64,000 nucleotides of DNA from Siphonodentalium dalli. Taxonomy: Eukaryota; Mollusca; Scaphopoda; Gadilida; Siphonodentaliidae. The position numbers and the translations under genes are program-made. The notes below the pieces were generated by a model. That model was not told the DNA's origin. It worked only from the letters and a program-made list of their open reading frames with translations, and did no database searches. This document shows positions 46,286 through 57,180 of the stretch, piece after piece; the stretch's first letter is position 1; each line of letters begins with the position of its first letter. Location: contig CP136062.1 in assembly GCA_032622095.1 (NCBI GenBank), forward strand, positions 131,209,282 through 131,273,281, written 5' to 3'.

Positions 46286-49056
46286 TTAGGGCGCGTACAC
46301 CTGAAGCTGCAAGAAAATATCTGCAAGAAAATATCAGGTAAAATTGCACACTGATATTTTCTTGCTGCAAAGATTACGCCCGTGAGAACGCGGCGGTTTA
46401 AACGGCGTTGATTGAGCTCAAACATAACAGTATTGGTCGTGCTGGTTCAAGTGAATTGCGTCCGGTAAATAACCTATAGTCCATTTTGGAAATTCATAGC
46501 TTTGTGAAATTTCCAACTGTTAAACATGTATCACCGAAGTCGGGTGGGATGAGGCACCCACCGACCTGTAGCAAAGTTGCTGATCTCATGCATAAAGACC
46601 TTCTACATAATGAGAAAGTGGTCACGCTATTTGGAAATTTGGAAATGTTATAATTGCATAGTGCATGCATATGTGGGGTGACAAAAGTTATTATGGTTTT
46701 GTGGCAAATCGGATGACCCCACCCCCATTGAGATCCCATATAAAGTTTTCAAGAGAATGTTGCTTGGTTCATGGGTCTGTGGTGTATATTACGTTACCGA
46801 ACTTACATGGGTGCATGTGGGGACATGAGACCCCCGCCAACTATGGTCAAAGTTTTCACAGTTGGAAACAATATTACTTGGAAATTTTACACCAACAATG
46901 GTTCTGGTATTATTCTGGTAGTCTGATTTTTCAACCACTGATGTATGTGGAATTAGTGGTTTTAGACCAATATTTGCATTTCTTCCTACTTCGGTCAAAT
47001 TAATAGCTTGAAATTTCTTCTAAGCCCTCCCTCCCCGGTGTCCAGTCAAAATTCAAGGCATGTGAGGTACCAGATGGGAAATTCAAAGACGATGGGGGTG
47101 TGAAAATTAAATTATGTGATCTTGGGTCTTTGGCCCGGTTCAAGAGGGGGGTGCAGTCAGAAATCCATGGACATTCTCCGTCAGCGGAAACCCTCAAAAG
47201 ATATACGTCCCCATACATATCCATATAATAGTTCAGCGATTATGTCAAACAATCCAAAATGGAATTACGAAGTCAATTGTTGAAACAGGCGATAATATTG
47301 ATGGATCATAACTCGAGTGCGTGAACGGTTACCAGCGTGTCCCTTAGGGCGCGTACACATGGCCAGCAAGAAAATATCAGGTATGCCCCATGTGACTTAC
47401 TTGACCAATGAAATAAATAATACCGGAAAATATCAGACGAAGCGCGCTGATATTTTATCGCCAATTGGTGATATGTGTTCACCTTGATAGGTATAGCCAT
47501 CGGTATCCGTTAACTAATATCGCGGGGATATGATCGTAACAATTCAAACGCTCGAGTTATGATCCATCAATAGTATCTTCTGTTTCAACATACTACGTAT
47601 TTCCATGTTATATTGGTTGTCAGAACCGCTGATGTATTATATATATACATGTATATACGTGTGTGCAGAGACGTGGCGACAGGGTGGGGTGTCTCACCCC
47701 CCCCCCCAACTTTGGTCAAAATGTTCAACAGTTGGAAATTTCATACCTACCAAAACAGTTGGAAATTTCACACCAACAATAGTTTGAAAATGTTCTTGTA
47801 GTTTGATTTTCAAAAAAATTATTGGGGGGAATTAATTGTTTTTGGACCAATATTTGCATATTTTCCTATTTTTGGTAAAAAAAATATGGTCTGAAATGGT
47901 TATCAGTTGGAAACTTTCCAACCTCAGGGGGGGGGGGGGTGACAGGTTGGAAATTTCCAACACTTGGAAAGCTTGTGTCCTGGTCTCTCCCCCGTGGCCA
48001 GTCAAAAGTAAAAAAAAAATGCTAGTTAATTTAAGAAAACAATATTGTCATACATTTGGTCAACATTATCATTGGAATTGTCATCAGTTGTAAATTTTCC
48101 AACCTAAGTGGGGTGTCAGGTTTGAAATTTCCAACTCTAGGAATGCTTCAGGATAGTCTAGATGGTAGGATTTTGCTATTTTCTTGTTAAGATTACAAAA
48201 TTTTCGCACACCGGGCCGAACCATGGTCTAATATTAGGCCTAAGAGCACTGAGGTGCAAGGGGTGCAAATGGAATTATGGAAAACTTGTGTTTGGTCTGA
48301 TTCTGATTCAAAGGGGTGGGGTGCAGTTGGAATTTCCTAATGTGGACAACCCCCCCCCCCAACGGAGACCCTATAGCCATGTTCCTGATGCTTTATATTT
48401 GGTACCTCACATGCCTTGATTTAGTTGTTTCACTTTAATTTGGACTGTATGTACGTTTCTAATAAGAAATTGTTGGCGGCTCATCGCTCTTCTCGCATGT
48501 GGGATGTGGCCCAGGGCCGAACCCGCCAACGTCTGTTTAGATGTCCTTTCGTGTGTTCACGAAGAACACACATCCCTACTCCAACGACGATGGCGCGTTC
48601 CTTTCTCGTTAAAATATGTGGCATTTAAAAAATTTCCATAACACTTTATAACTCTATGAATATTCGATATGGACTATAGGTTGTTTGTCCGCAATTATTC
48701 ACTTCAACAAACACGACTAACGCTAGTCACATTGAGCTCAATCAACGCCATATAACCCGTCGCTTTCTCACGGGCGTAATCTTTGCAGCAAGAAAATATC
48801 AGAGTACAATTGTACCTGATATTTTCTTGCAGATATTTTCTTGCAGCTTCATGTGTACGCGCCCTAATTATAGAGATTAGTTAACGGATACCGATGGCCA
48901 CCAATCAAGGTGAACACATATCGCCAACTGGCGATAAAATATCAGCGCGCTGCCTTCGTCGGATATTTTCCGGTATTATTTATTTCATTGGTCAAGTAAG
49001 TCACATGGGGCATACCTGATATTTTCTTGCCCGCCATGCATGTGTACGCGCCCTAA
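46286..49056. mobile_element. Nested inverted-repeat complex with TTAGGGCGCGTACAC ends
   Basis: Four termini beginning TTAGGGCGCGTACAC are present: plus-oriented at 46286 and 47344, minus-oriented ending at 48867 and 49056. Arm 46286-46421 (GAAGCTGCAAGAAAATATC) pairs with 48733-48867. Arm 47344-47512 (AGCAAGAAAATATCAGGTAT, TATTTTATCGCCA) pairs with 48875-49056. A third foldback (TGTTGAAACAG, ATGGATCATAACTCGAG) spans 47277-47590. Between the arms are two copies of repeat D (46490-47220 and 47660-48400) with G/C homopolymers. Non-coding, apparently one or two TIR transposon families nested in each other. Confidence 0.72.
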
Positions 49057-49872
49057 CATGTACGACACAAGAAGAGCTGACAAAAGAGATCAAGCCCCAT
49101 GCCAGTAAGTGAGTATAAATACGACGTCTTCTGTGCTGGATACATGAAATTTTAATCGGTAAAACTTTGGAAAAGCATTCTCAAGGCAGGCTCTTTTAGA
49201 ATCCAAGAGTATTTCCCATATACAATATAGGTACTCAGTGTGACACCAGTAAGTGACTTCAGAATCTCTCAAAATCGATGGGATCAGCATGTGGTGTCTT
49301 TATTGATAACAAACACCGCCCATCATTGCCAGGTTGTGTGCAATGTCCAATAATCAAGCTATAAGTTTACTGGCATTTAAATAGAATATAGATATATATA
49401 TATACCAGTAAATCCATACGCGACTTTTAAGTGAATGGGCTTCAAGTTTAGTTTAGAAACATTTGTGCTTGAATTCCCGATCTTTATGGGGGTACGTTTG
49501 CACTATATACTATTCCATGTATTCGGTCATTTGCATGTCGTTAAAGGTTTGTGATCCTGATATAGTCAAATCCGGTGCGTCTTCCCAATGCTGGTCTTAA
49601 TGTCTCACGAGAATCGGCGATATTTCCATTCAGTCAAGCCTTTGCACAACCGGAGTGAGGTGAATGCGCGGTCGGAATTTATCATTGATGTACAATATAT
49701 TTAGCGCTCATTCTCCTTCTGAAATTTATATCATATTTTATCATTTTAATCGCATTGATTTTAAAGTGATATGAAACACTCAAGTTGGTGATCAAATAGA
49801 TATGGAGAATAATCTTGCTCAAAGTAGTTATTTTTTACGAATATTAATCCAAATTGACAATACACACCGTCA
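49057..49872. other. No gene recognised
   Basis: Unassigned. Ends with host A49872, the 5' side of a Helitron target. Confidence 0.35.
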
Positions 49873-49900
49873 TCTATATATATATTTTGAGACTTCCGTA

Positions 49901-49950
<50 letters not shown>

Positions 49951-51095
49951 GGTACTTCATAGAATCGAAAACGCGTCTACAGATTGAGCTCAAACTTCCT
50001 ATGTAAGTGTAAAATCACACCGACACCGCCGTGGTCGCGTTTTGGAGAAGCTCAGAGCACCCGTTCTCCAATCTCAGTCACAAAAAACGGCACTGCGGTG
50101 GTTAAGACATCAACGATCTTTATAATCAACGCTCTTTATTGCAATGGACGTGGCTAAACGACTGACCCCATGCGTCCGAAATACGGATGCGGACGAAATC
50201 CATATTTCACGACGGGATTAATTGACTGTCCGCTCTGAAGTTTAGGACGGGGAGGACGGGTACCATGAATTAACTCATTGAAAAACAAAGAATGCGTTAT
50301 CTCGGAAACGGGTGGAGCTATCGACTTGAAATTTGCTATGTGAATGTATCTTGCCCCGGATACAAATTTTATCGGGTCGCCGAGCCCGTGCGACACCAGC
50401 TTCGCGCATGCTCAGACGATATCTCGGAAACGGGTGGAGCTATCGACTTGAAATTTGCTATGTGAATGTATCTTGCCCCGGGTACGAATTTTATAGGGTC
50501 GCCGAGCCCGTGCGACGCCCGTGCAGCGCGTGCGCAGACGAGATATCGGAAACGGGTGGAGAATTTTATCGGGTCGCCGAGCCCGTGCGACGCAAGCTTC
50601 GCGCATGCGCAGACCAGATCTCGAAACGGGTGGAGCTATCGACTTGAAAAACAAAGAATGCGTTATCTCGGAAACGGGTGGAGCTATCGACTTGAAATTT
50701 GCTATGTGAATGTATCTTGGCCCGGATACAAATTTTATCGGGTCACTGAGCCCGTGCGACGCCCGTGCAGCGCATGCTCAGACGATATCTCGGAAACGGG
50801 TGGAGCTATCGACTTGAAATTTGGTATGTGAATGTATCTTGCCCCGGGTACGAATTTTATCGGGTCGCCGAGCCCGTGCGACGCCCGTGCAGCGCGTGTG
50901 CAGACGAGATATCGGAAACGGGTGGAGAATTTTATCGGGTCGCCGAGCCCGTGCGACGCAAGCTTCGCGCATGCGCAGACCAGATCTCGAAACGGGTGGA
51001 GCTATCGACTTGAAATTTGGTTAAATTAAAAAAATGTCATGTTTCTGAAACAAAGCCATGAGACGAATGCCGCCAGTGGCGGGCTAACCTGCTAG
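49873..51095 (+). mobile_element. Helitron-like element 1 of a head-to-tail pair
   Basis: Starts TCTATATATATATTTTGAG after A49872. Ends with a hairpin (GCCGCCAGTGGCGGGC) and then CTAG (51092-51095). The body contains a (TA)n/(GT)n tract (49903-49950). From 50281 it contains a higher-order tandem repeat: a ~367-bp block, built from ~122-bp units that start TATCTCGGAAACGGGTGGAG, occurs twice (50281-50647 and 50648-51020). Open frames in the repeat are not genes. The element runs directly into element 2 with no host base between. Confidence 0.82.
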
Positions 51096-51873
51096 TCTAT
51101 ATATATATTTTGAGACTTCCGTATATCTATTATATATTTTGGAAGATCTGTTTGTGTGTGTGTGTGTGAGGGTGTGAGGGTGTGTGTGTGGGGGTGTGCG
51201 TGTGTGTGTGTGTCTGTCTGTGTGATCGCGATGAACTCGAAAACGGCCGACCCGATTTCGATGAAACTTCGTATGTGAGGATACTATCGGTCGGGAAGTG
51301 GCATAGGCATATTAATTTTCAGATCCGAGGTCAACTTTTCACGTGCCGAGGTCAAATCTGTTTTTACGCCGTTTTGCGCTAATATATTTCAGTTCGGTGC
51401 TCACAAATCGATTCGATATAGCGCAAATAATAAATTGCCAGTCATATAATTTGCACGGTTAGAATCTGTGGCGCTTCCTCTTTCCAATGATGTATCACAC
51501 GCCTGTGTACGTTTAAAGTGTCTACCTTAATTATCGGGAAGAACGCAGGACCATGCTTCGCTCATCGAAAAACATTCCGTAAATATATTACGCCGTCAAC
51601 AGATCGTGACGTGATCATGTCGCGTTAACTCATCACCGGCCGATGTATCCGCAAATGACATTGGGCAATATATATATCTCGGAAACGGGTGGAGCTATCG
51701 ACTTGAAATTTGGTATGTGAATGTATATTGCCCCGGATACGAATTTTATCGGGTCGCCGAGCCCGTGCGACGCCAGCTTCGCGCATGCGCAGACCAGATC
51801 TCGGAAACGGGTGGAGCTATCGACTTGAAATTTGGTTTTTGAATAGCCCGGACGAAGTCGGGTCACCTTCTAG
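51096..51873 (+). mobile_element. Helitron-like element 2 of a head-to-tail pair
   Basis: Begins TCTATATATATATTTTGAG immediately after the CTAG of element 1. Ends with a hairpin (CCC, bulged G, GAC-GAA-GTC, GGG) and CTAG (51870-51873) before host T51874. The 5' ends of the two elements are nearly identical, but their 3' hairpins differ. One short TATCTCGGAAACGGG unit pair is present near the 3' end. Non-coding. Confidence 0.82.
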
Positions 51874-52302
51874 TATGTATATATATATATTTATCTTATA
51901 CCGGTGTGAAGTTATACTGTGTATTAAATTCTCGTGATATCTTACATATGTGTATTATCATCTCAAGAAACGGACTATGCGCAGCGTGACCTTTCGCCTC
52001 GTGACGTCATGCTTGCCGTAGCGACGTATCAACAAAAAACTCTCGCCTCGAAATTGGGTCAAATAGACTGTAGCAATTCGAATGGTTTAAATGAGTAAAT
52101 TCATGAATAAAAGTGAAATAAAAAAAAGTACTGTAGCTTTATATCATAAAAAATGAATAAAAGTTCCCATTCAGAGCAAATATGTTAGGTTCAATTATTT
52201 TTTTTGGGTAATTTAGACGGCTTTCTCCGCAGAAAATTTGCAGTACTTTCGTCTGCTTTTAAAAGTTTAATTCGGACGTAGCTTGTACTGAATAATTGAA
52301 GT
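51874..52302. other. Upstream region of the tyrosine-recombinase gene
   Basis: AT-rich, without a clear TATA box or conserved element. A CAG after a pyrimidine-rich tract near 52230 could be a splice acceptor, but nothing decides this. Confidence 0.3.
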
Positions 52303-54315
52303 ATGGATCTCAACGATCAGAATTTCGATGTTGATATGTCGTTTGATGAAGATATGCCAGGAATGACTACCCAGGATATAGAATCTCATTTTCTTGAGGG
52401 GTTCGACGTTGCAGAAGCCGAGGCTTCGGAGTCACAATCTACACAACTCTTTGATATCTTTAGCCAGGACAATGACCCTACTAGTAGTACTCCCACCCCC
52501 AGTAGCAACGCAAACAGTGAATTTGGTGCCTGTATTGAAGTTATTGAACTTACTGAGGACATTTCTAATAGATCTACTCTTATGGATAACTATGAAGCAA
52601 GTTCTGACCATGGTGACACCACATATTATCCCGAAGATGAAATGTCTCAATGTGAAAGTGAATCTCGTGATTCTGTTTCTGATCATCATGATGTCATTGA
52701 TGAGACAATTACTACTATTACTAATTATGTAGCTGAGTCTGAAACAGAAAGTACTGTACCTGAACCTGAGGAGAATAATCATGATGTACATCTTCCTGCA
52801 AATGAAAATCCAGATGAAAGCGATCATGGACCCAGCACCAGTAGTAGCATCAATATGTATGGAACCGATGAAGCCGAAGCTGACCATTTACTAGATTTAG
52901 AACCAATTGACTATGATGATGGGCGATTCATTCACATGGACAGTGATGCTATTGGTGAATTTGTTGACTCAAAGAGAAATGCGAACACGGTGAGGAAAAC
53001 ATATTACGATCTAAAACTGTTCAAACAATTTTTGAAATCACAAGGATTACAGGAGGATTTTCAGAACATCAGCCCTGTCTCTCTTGATCCTGCTGTTGCA
53101 AAATTCATTCTCTGTGTCAGAAAGCAAAATGGTAAGGACTATGAACCGACATCATTGCGGGGATTGATCTGCAGCATCGACAGACATTTACGGAGACACA
53201 GGTACCAGACGACCATACTAGGAGGAAAGGATCAGAATCTTTTTCAAGCTGCACGGGAATCCCTAGAAGCGAAACAACGAGATTTGAAGGAAAAGGGACA
53301 TGGAAACAAACCGTTCGCAGCAGATCCTGTCGATGATGATGATATCAAAATTCTTTATGCATCAAAAGTGCTTGGATGTCATGACCCAGAGACATTATTG
53401 CACACAATCTGGTTTAACAATGCGACACAACTTGGAATCAGGGGTCATAAGGCACATCACCAACTCAAATGGGGTGATATTAAGCTATCGAAGACTGTTG
53501 ATGGTGCCGAATATCTAACACACAATGAGCGTCAAACTAAGACAAGAACTGGAACTGACTGCCGAGATGTGAGGCAAGTGACGGGCAAAATCTTTGCAAA
53601 TGCTGTGATCGGAGATAAATGCCCGATATTCCTATACAAGAAGTATGCGTCACTGCGACCGGTTGGCTACTCAGAACAAGAAGACCCATTTTATTTAGCC
53701 ACAAGGACAATACCTCTGTCTGATGAACGCAGCGATAAATGGTTTAACAAACAAAAGGTGGGAATAAACAAACTTGGGAAAATCATGAAGTTGATTACAT
53801 CAAAATGCCCTCAACTAGATGATTCAGGAAAGCGATTAACAAACACGAGCACCGGGAAATATTGTATTCAGAAGCTGAGGGATGAGAATGTTCCGCCAAC
53901 TGATATCATGCAGATAACAGGACACAAGAATGTGGCTTCAATAAATAACTATTCGAAGTTGTCTATAAACAGACAGAAAGAAATTTCCACAATGCTCTCT
54001 ATGCCTGCTGGAAATATTGAAAATCAAGCAACAGCAGCAAGTTCCACACCTTATTTATCGTCAACTGGAAACTCAGCATTGCCATCAAGTTCAACTAATA
54101 ATCTCACAGTTACACCACCAGCTTCAGCCTCAGTGAATGTTCATTCCATGCAGTCGCTGACAATTTCGAATTCACACTCACACTCACAGCAAAACCAAAG
54201 TTTATTCTATGGGGCAACTCTTCACATAAACACTATGAATGTGAATACATACCCTGGTATGAATGATCCAAATGCACAACCTCTCCAATCTAATAATAAT
54301 CCAAATAATCAGTGA
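52303..54315 (+). CDS. Crypton-type tyrosine recombinase-like protein, probably catalytically impaired
   Basis: A single open frame of 670 residues from ATG 52303 to a stop ending at 54315. Residues 1-215 are acidic and low-complexity (Asp/Glu/Ser/Thr-rich). Residues ~220-320 form an N-terminal SAM-like DNA-binding part (NTVRKTYYDLKLFKQFLKSQ). Residues ~340-560 form the catalytic domain shared by Cryptons and by the KIAA1958/QRICH1/ZMYM group. Arg380 lies in LGIRGHKAHHQLKWGD, a Lys in TKTRTG, His541 in ITGHKNV and Tyr550 in SINNYSKLS. The motif that normally supplies His-x-x-Arg reads TNTSTGKYC here: His is Thr515 and Arg is Gly518. Strand cleavage is therefore probably lost. The tail (~570-670) is Ser/Asn/Gln-rich. 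No intron or frameshift is visible in 2 kb while neighbours are decayed. That suggests either a recent insertion or selection for a DNA-binding role. Confidence 0.85.
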   Translation: MDLNDQNFDVDMSFDEDMPGMTTQDIESHFLEGFDVAEAEASESQSTQLFDIFSQDNDPTSSTPTPSSNANSEFGACIEVIELTEDISNRSTLMDNYEASSDHGDTTYYPEDEMSQCESESRDSVSDHHDVIDETITTITNYVAESETESTVPEPEENNHDVHLPANENPDESDHGPSTSSSINMYGTDEAEADHLLDLEPIDYDDGRFIHMDSDAIGEFVDSKRNANTVRKTYYDLKLFKQFLKSQGLQEDFQNISPVSLDPAVAKFILCVRKQNGKDYEPTSLRGLICSIDRHLRRHRYQTTILGGKDQNLFQAARESLEAKQRDLKEKGHGNKPFAADPVDDDDIKILYASKVLGCHDPETLLHTIWFNNATQLGIRGHKAHHQLKWGDIKLSKTVDGAEYLTHNERQTKTRTGTDCRDVRQVTGKIFANAVIGDKCPIFLYKKYASLRPVGYSEQEDPFYLATRTIPLSDERSDKWFNKQKVGINKLGKIMKLITSKCPQLDDSGKRLTNTSTGKYCIQKLRDENVPPTDIMQITGHKNVASINNYSKLSINRQKEISTMLSMPAGNIENQATAASSTPYLSSTGNSALPSSSTNNLTVTPPASASVNVHSMQSLTISNSHSHSQQNQSLFYGATLHINTMNVNTYPGMNDPNAQPLQSNNNPNNQ

Positions 54316-54767
54316 CAAGTGATAAAATGTCTGTGGTTGTGCAAGTTTTAAATTCAGCCGGTGTGTTGAAGTTCAAGGATGTGCGCTACAACCAGAGTAC
54401 TATAGTCTTTTCCCAGAATGTTTAAAATTATTTAGCGGATTGACTGAATTGTGACTTAAAATTATCCTAAAAGACTGATTCATGGTTGAGAACATTGACA
54501 TTTAATTGATAACATTTCACAGTTCTTTATTTCAGACCACGTATAAATATTTAATCAGGACCTATATTTTGTTTATGATTGACTAATCACCCTCAATGAC
54601 CCATAGATCCGCAACCCCATCACATGTACTGTAACTGCGTATTCATGCGCAACGGAATTGCTCTTTGAAATTACCAAAATGTAGGTTGTTTTTGTTTCAA
54701 AACTGACATATATATAGCTTAATTTCACCAAAAATGATCATGTAGGTCGGCATAAGATAAATACAAC
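54316..54767. other. 3' flank of the recombinase gene
   Basis: Nothing recognised. No canonical AATAAA close to the stop, and no terminal repeat matching the 5' flank was found. Confidence 0.35.
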
Positions 54768-54902
54768 AATAGCATAGTGTGTTTTGAGATGTGTGTTATC
54801 TCAACTCGTTAGAAGTATGATTTTTCGCTCGGCAGAGCCTCGCGAAAAATCATACTTCTAACTCGTTGAGATAACACACATCTCAAAACACACTATGCTA
54901 TT
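54768..54902. repeat. Long near-perfect hairpin (61-bp arms)
   Basis: The left arm 54768-54828 and right arm 54842-54902 are inverted copies with only two adjacent mismatches (CTCG against CGAG). The loop TCGGCAGAGCCTC is 13 bases. The right side is followed by TATCG and a long TA run. Probably a MITE or foldback. Confidence 0.92.
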
Positions 54903-54905
54903 ATC

Positions 54906-54979
<74 letters not shown>

Positions 54980-54990
54980 TATATATATAT
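54903..54990. repeat. (TA)n microsatellite
   Basis: About 85 bp of nearly pure TA dinucleotides directly beside the hairpin. Confidence 0.95.
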
Positions 54991-55019
54991 GTATGATGGT
55001 GGATTGTGAAATAACACCT

Positions 55020-55574
55020 TTAAGACCTTTGAAATTTATATACGAACAAGCTTTCGGCTTTCGCCTTTCTCAAGTATAAGTCAGCATCTTTATTGATGCC
55101 CAGATGCAGGCTCCCGAATGCATCTATCATTTGTTGCTCTTTGATTCTGCGGTCCTCACGCACGGGCAGACCACCACACAATACCTGTAGACGAATGTCT
55201 TTAACTGAATGGTCAGGTAAGTTGAAGTGGCGGGCATATGGTAATCCCACATCATGTTTCCTGATATCCTGTCGATGGCCATTAACTCTAATGCTTAGAG
55301 AATTGCCAGTCTCACCAATATAATGCATGTCGGGGCAACGAACACATGCCATGTAGTATATCACCCCGGCCGACGTACACGATTGTTTTCCTTTTGGTGT
55401 GAATCGCTTCCCATCCTTAGTATGCATGACATCATTGGAGATGAGTTTCCACAAGCCACACCTAGGCCTATGACATGGAAATGTCCCGCTGTCACGTCCA
55501 TTCACGGTGTCATCGGTGAGTCGGCTCGACACAATCTTATTGGGCATCAATAAAGATGCTGACTTTATGGCCAA
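55020..55574 (-). pseudogene. Penelope-like element fragment: GIY-YIG endonuclease C-terminus
   Basis: A minus-strand frame of 184 residues. A Cys/His-rich lead (CHRPRCGLWKLI) precedes the GIY-YIG core (GVIYYMACVRCPDMHYIGET, then LSIRVNGHR with the conserved Arg). The HFNLPDHSVKDIRLQVL block follows, then EDRRIKEQQMI with the probable catalytic Glu, and GINKDADL with the conserved Asn. This is the canonical C-terminal endonuclease of Penelope-like retroelements. No reverse transcriptase lies upstream because the copy is truncated. The first residues of the frame are not native: they are encoded by an inverted 25-bp copy of the GINKDAD-coding segment (55541-55565 against 55078-55102). Upstream a Helitron-like element abuts. 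Confidence 0.88.
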
Positions 55575-56310
55575 AATCCCACCGACACCACCGTGGTCGC
55601 GTTTTGGAGAAGCTCAGAGCAACCGTTCCCAATCTCAGTCACAAAAAACGGCACTGCGGTGGTTAAGACATCGACGATCTGTATGTTGACCTTATATGGA
55701 GGTGTTAACAATCAACGCTCTTTATTGCAATGGACGTGGCTAAACGACTGACCCCATGCGTCCGAAATACGGATGCGGATTCCAATGGACGTGGCTAAAC
55801 GACTGACCCCATGCGTCCGAAATACGGATGCGGACGAAATGCAATTATCTCGACTTTCACGACGGGATTAATTGACTGTCCGCTCTGAAGTTTAGGACGG
55901 GGAGGACGGGTACCATGCAGTGAATTAACTCATTGAAAAACAAAGAATGCGTTATCTCGGAAACGGGTGGAGCTATCGACTTGAAATTTGCTATGTGAAT
56001 GTATCTTGGCCCGGATACAAATTTTATCGGGTCACTGAGCCCGTGCGACGCCCGTGCAGCGCGTGCGCAGACGAGATATCGGAAACGGGTGGAGCTATCG
56101 ACTTGAAATTTGCTATGTGAATGTATCTTGCCCCGGATACGAATTTTATCGGGTCGCCGAGCCCGTGCGACGCAAGCTTCGCGCATGCGCAGACCAGATC
56201 TCGGAAACGGGTGGAGCTATCGACTTGAAATTTGGTTAAATTAAAAAAATGTCATGTTTCTGAAACAAAGCCATGAGACGAATGCCGCCAGTGGCGGGCT
56301 AACCTGCTAG
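55575..56310 (+). mobile_element. Helitron-like element, 5'-truncated
   Basis: 55580-55680 matches 50019-50118. 55925-56310 matches the repeat units and 3' end of element 1 (49873-51095), including the GCCGCCAGTGGCGGGC hairpin and CTAG (56307-56310) before T56311. A ~70-bp internal duplication (GACGTGGCTAAACGACTGAC) lies at 55731-55830. The 5' end is missing at the Penelope junction. Confidence 0.78.
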
Positions 56311-57180
56311 TTCTTATGTATTAATTAAATGCAATGACTCCCCATGGCGAAATCATTTGCGTTAGTTTATCGCCGATTGTGGCGTCCCGAATTGAAGTGT
56401 AAATATTTACAATTGTGCGTAATGTGGAGTGGTATGGTCGATTCATTTGACATTTTCGGTGATCTTAGTAGAATGATACATTCCCCAGGTTGGCATAGCG
56501 CATGGGTACTAACTTATAAGTTTATCGCACTCGAACAAGTCCATAATATGTCTTTAATTTAGACCATACTCTGGTTCCGGGTTTTTCAAGAGCCCCGGAG
56601 AATTCACAAACTGGTCACCCATCCCGACCTAACGGAAAGCCCCTATCGACACCACTCGACCACACTATGGCTTCATCAGCATGTGAGCACAGCTATAATA
56701 GTATGTACATGTAAATAACTTTATTGAAGTTCAACGAAGAACTATTTGGAGACAAGAGCATTAATGGAAAATATTAGATCGACGAGGGTTAAAGTATGAG
56801 AAACACTCCGACAGGGTGATCACATAGAAATTGAGAATTAGAAAGTAGTTATTTAATTGTTACGAATATTAATCCAAATTGACTATATACATCGTCATTC
56901 TTATATATTAAATAAATGCAATGACTCTCGTTGGCGAAATCATTTGTGTTAAATTATCGCTGAGAATCGTCCCGAATCTAGATGTAAATATTTACAATTG
57001 GACGTAGTTCAGACGATGTTTTCTATGGCGTGGTATGGTCCATTTCTTTGAAATTTTCAGCGATGTTAGTAACATGCTACATTCCCCAAGTTGGCATTCC
57101 CCAAATAAGTCCATAATATGTCTTTCAACACCATGCATCGCGACGCATTTACATAGTGTAAAACACAACTTCAACATCAA
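56311..57180. repeat. Two copies of dispersed repeat E (LINE-derived)
   Basis: 56320-56562 and 56890-57130 share AATGCAATGACTC, GGCGAAATCATTTG, GTAAATATTTACAATTG, ACATTCCCCA and AAGTCCATAATATGTCTTT with each other. They match the inverse of 37630-37860. A fragment MIHSPGWHSAWVLTYKF resembles the 37.6-kb peptide. Decayed. Confidence 0.6.

Noticed and set aside
50154-51029. Several overlapping open frames on both strands rich in Arg and Ser
   Set aside because: They follow the ~122-bp tandem units of a Helitron-like element, appear in many frames at once, and have no domain.
52394-53518. Alternative-frame and antisense open frames inside the recombinase gene
   Set aside because: Shadows of the 670-residue frame.
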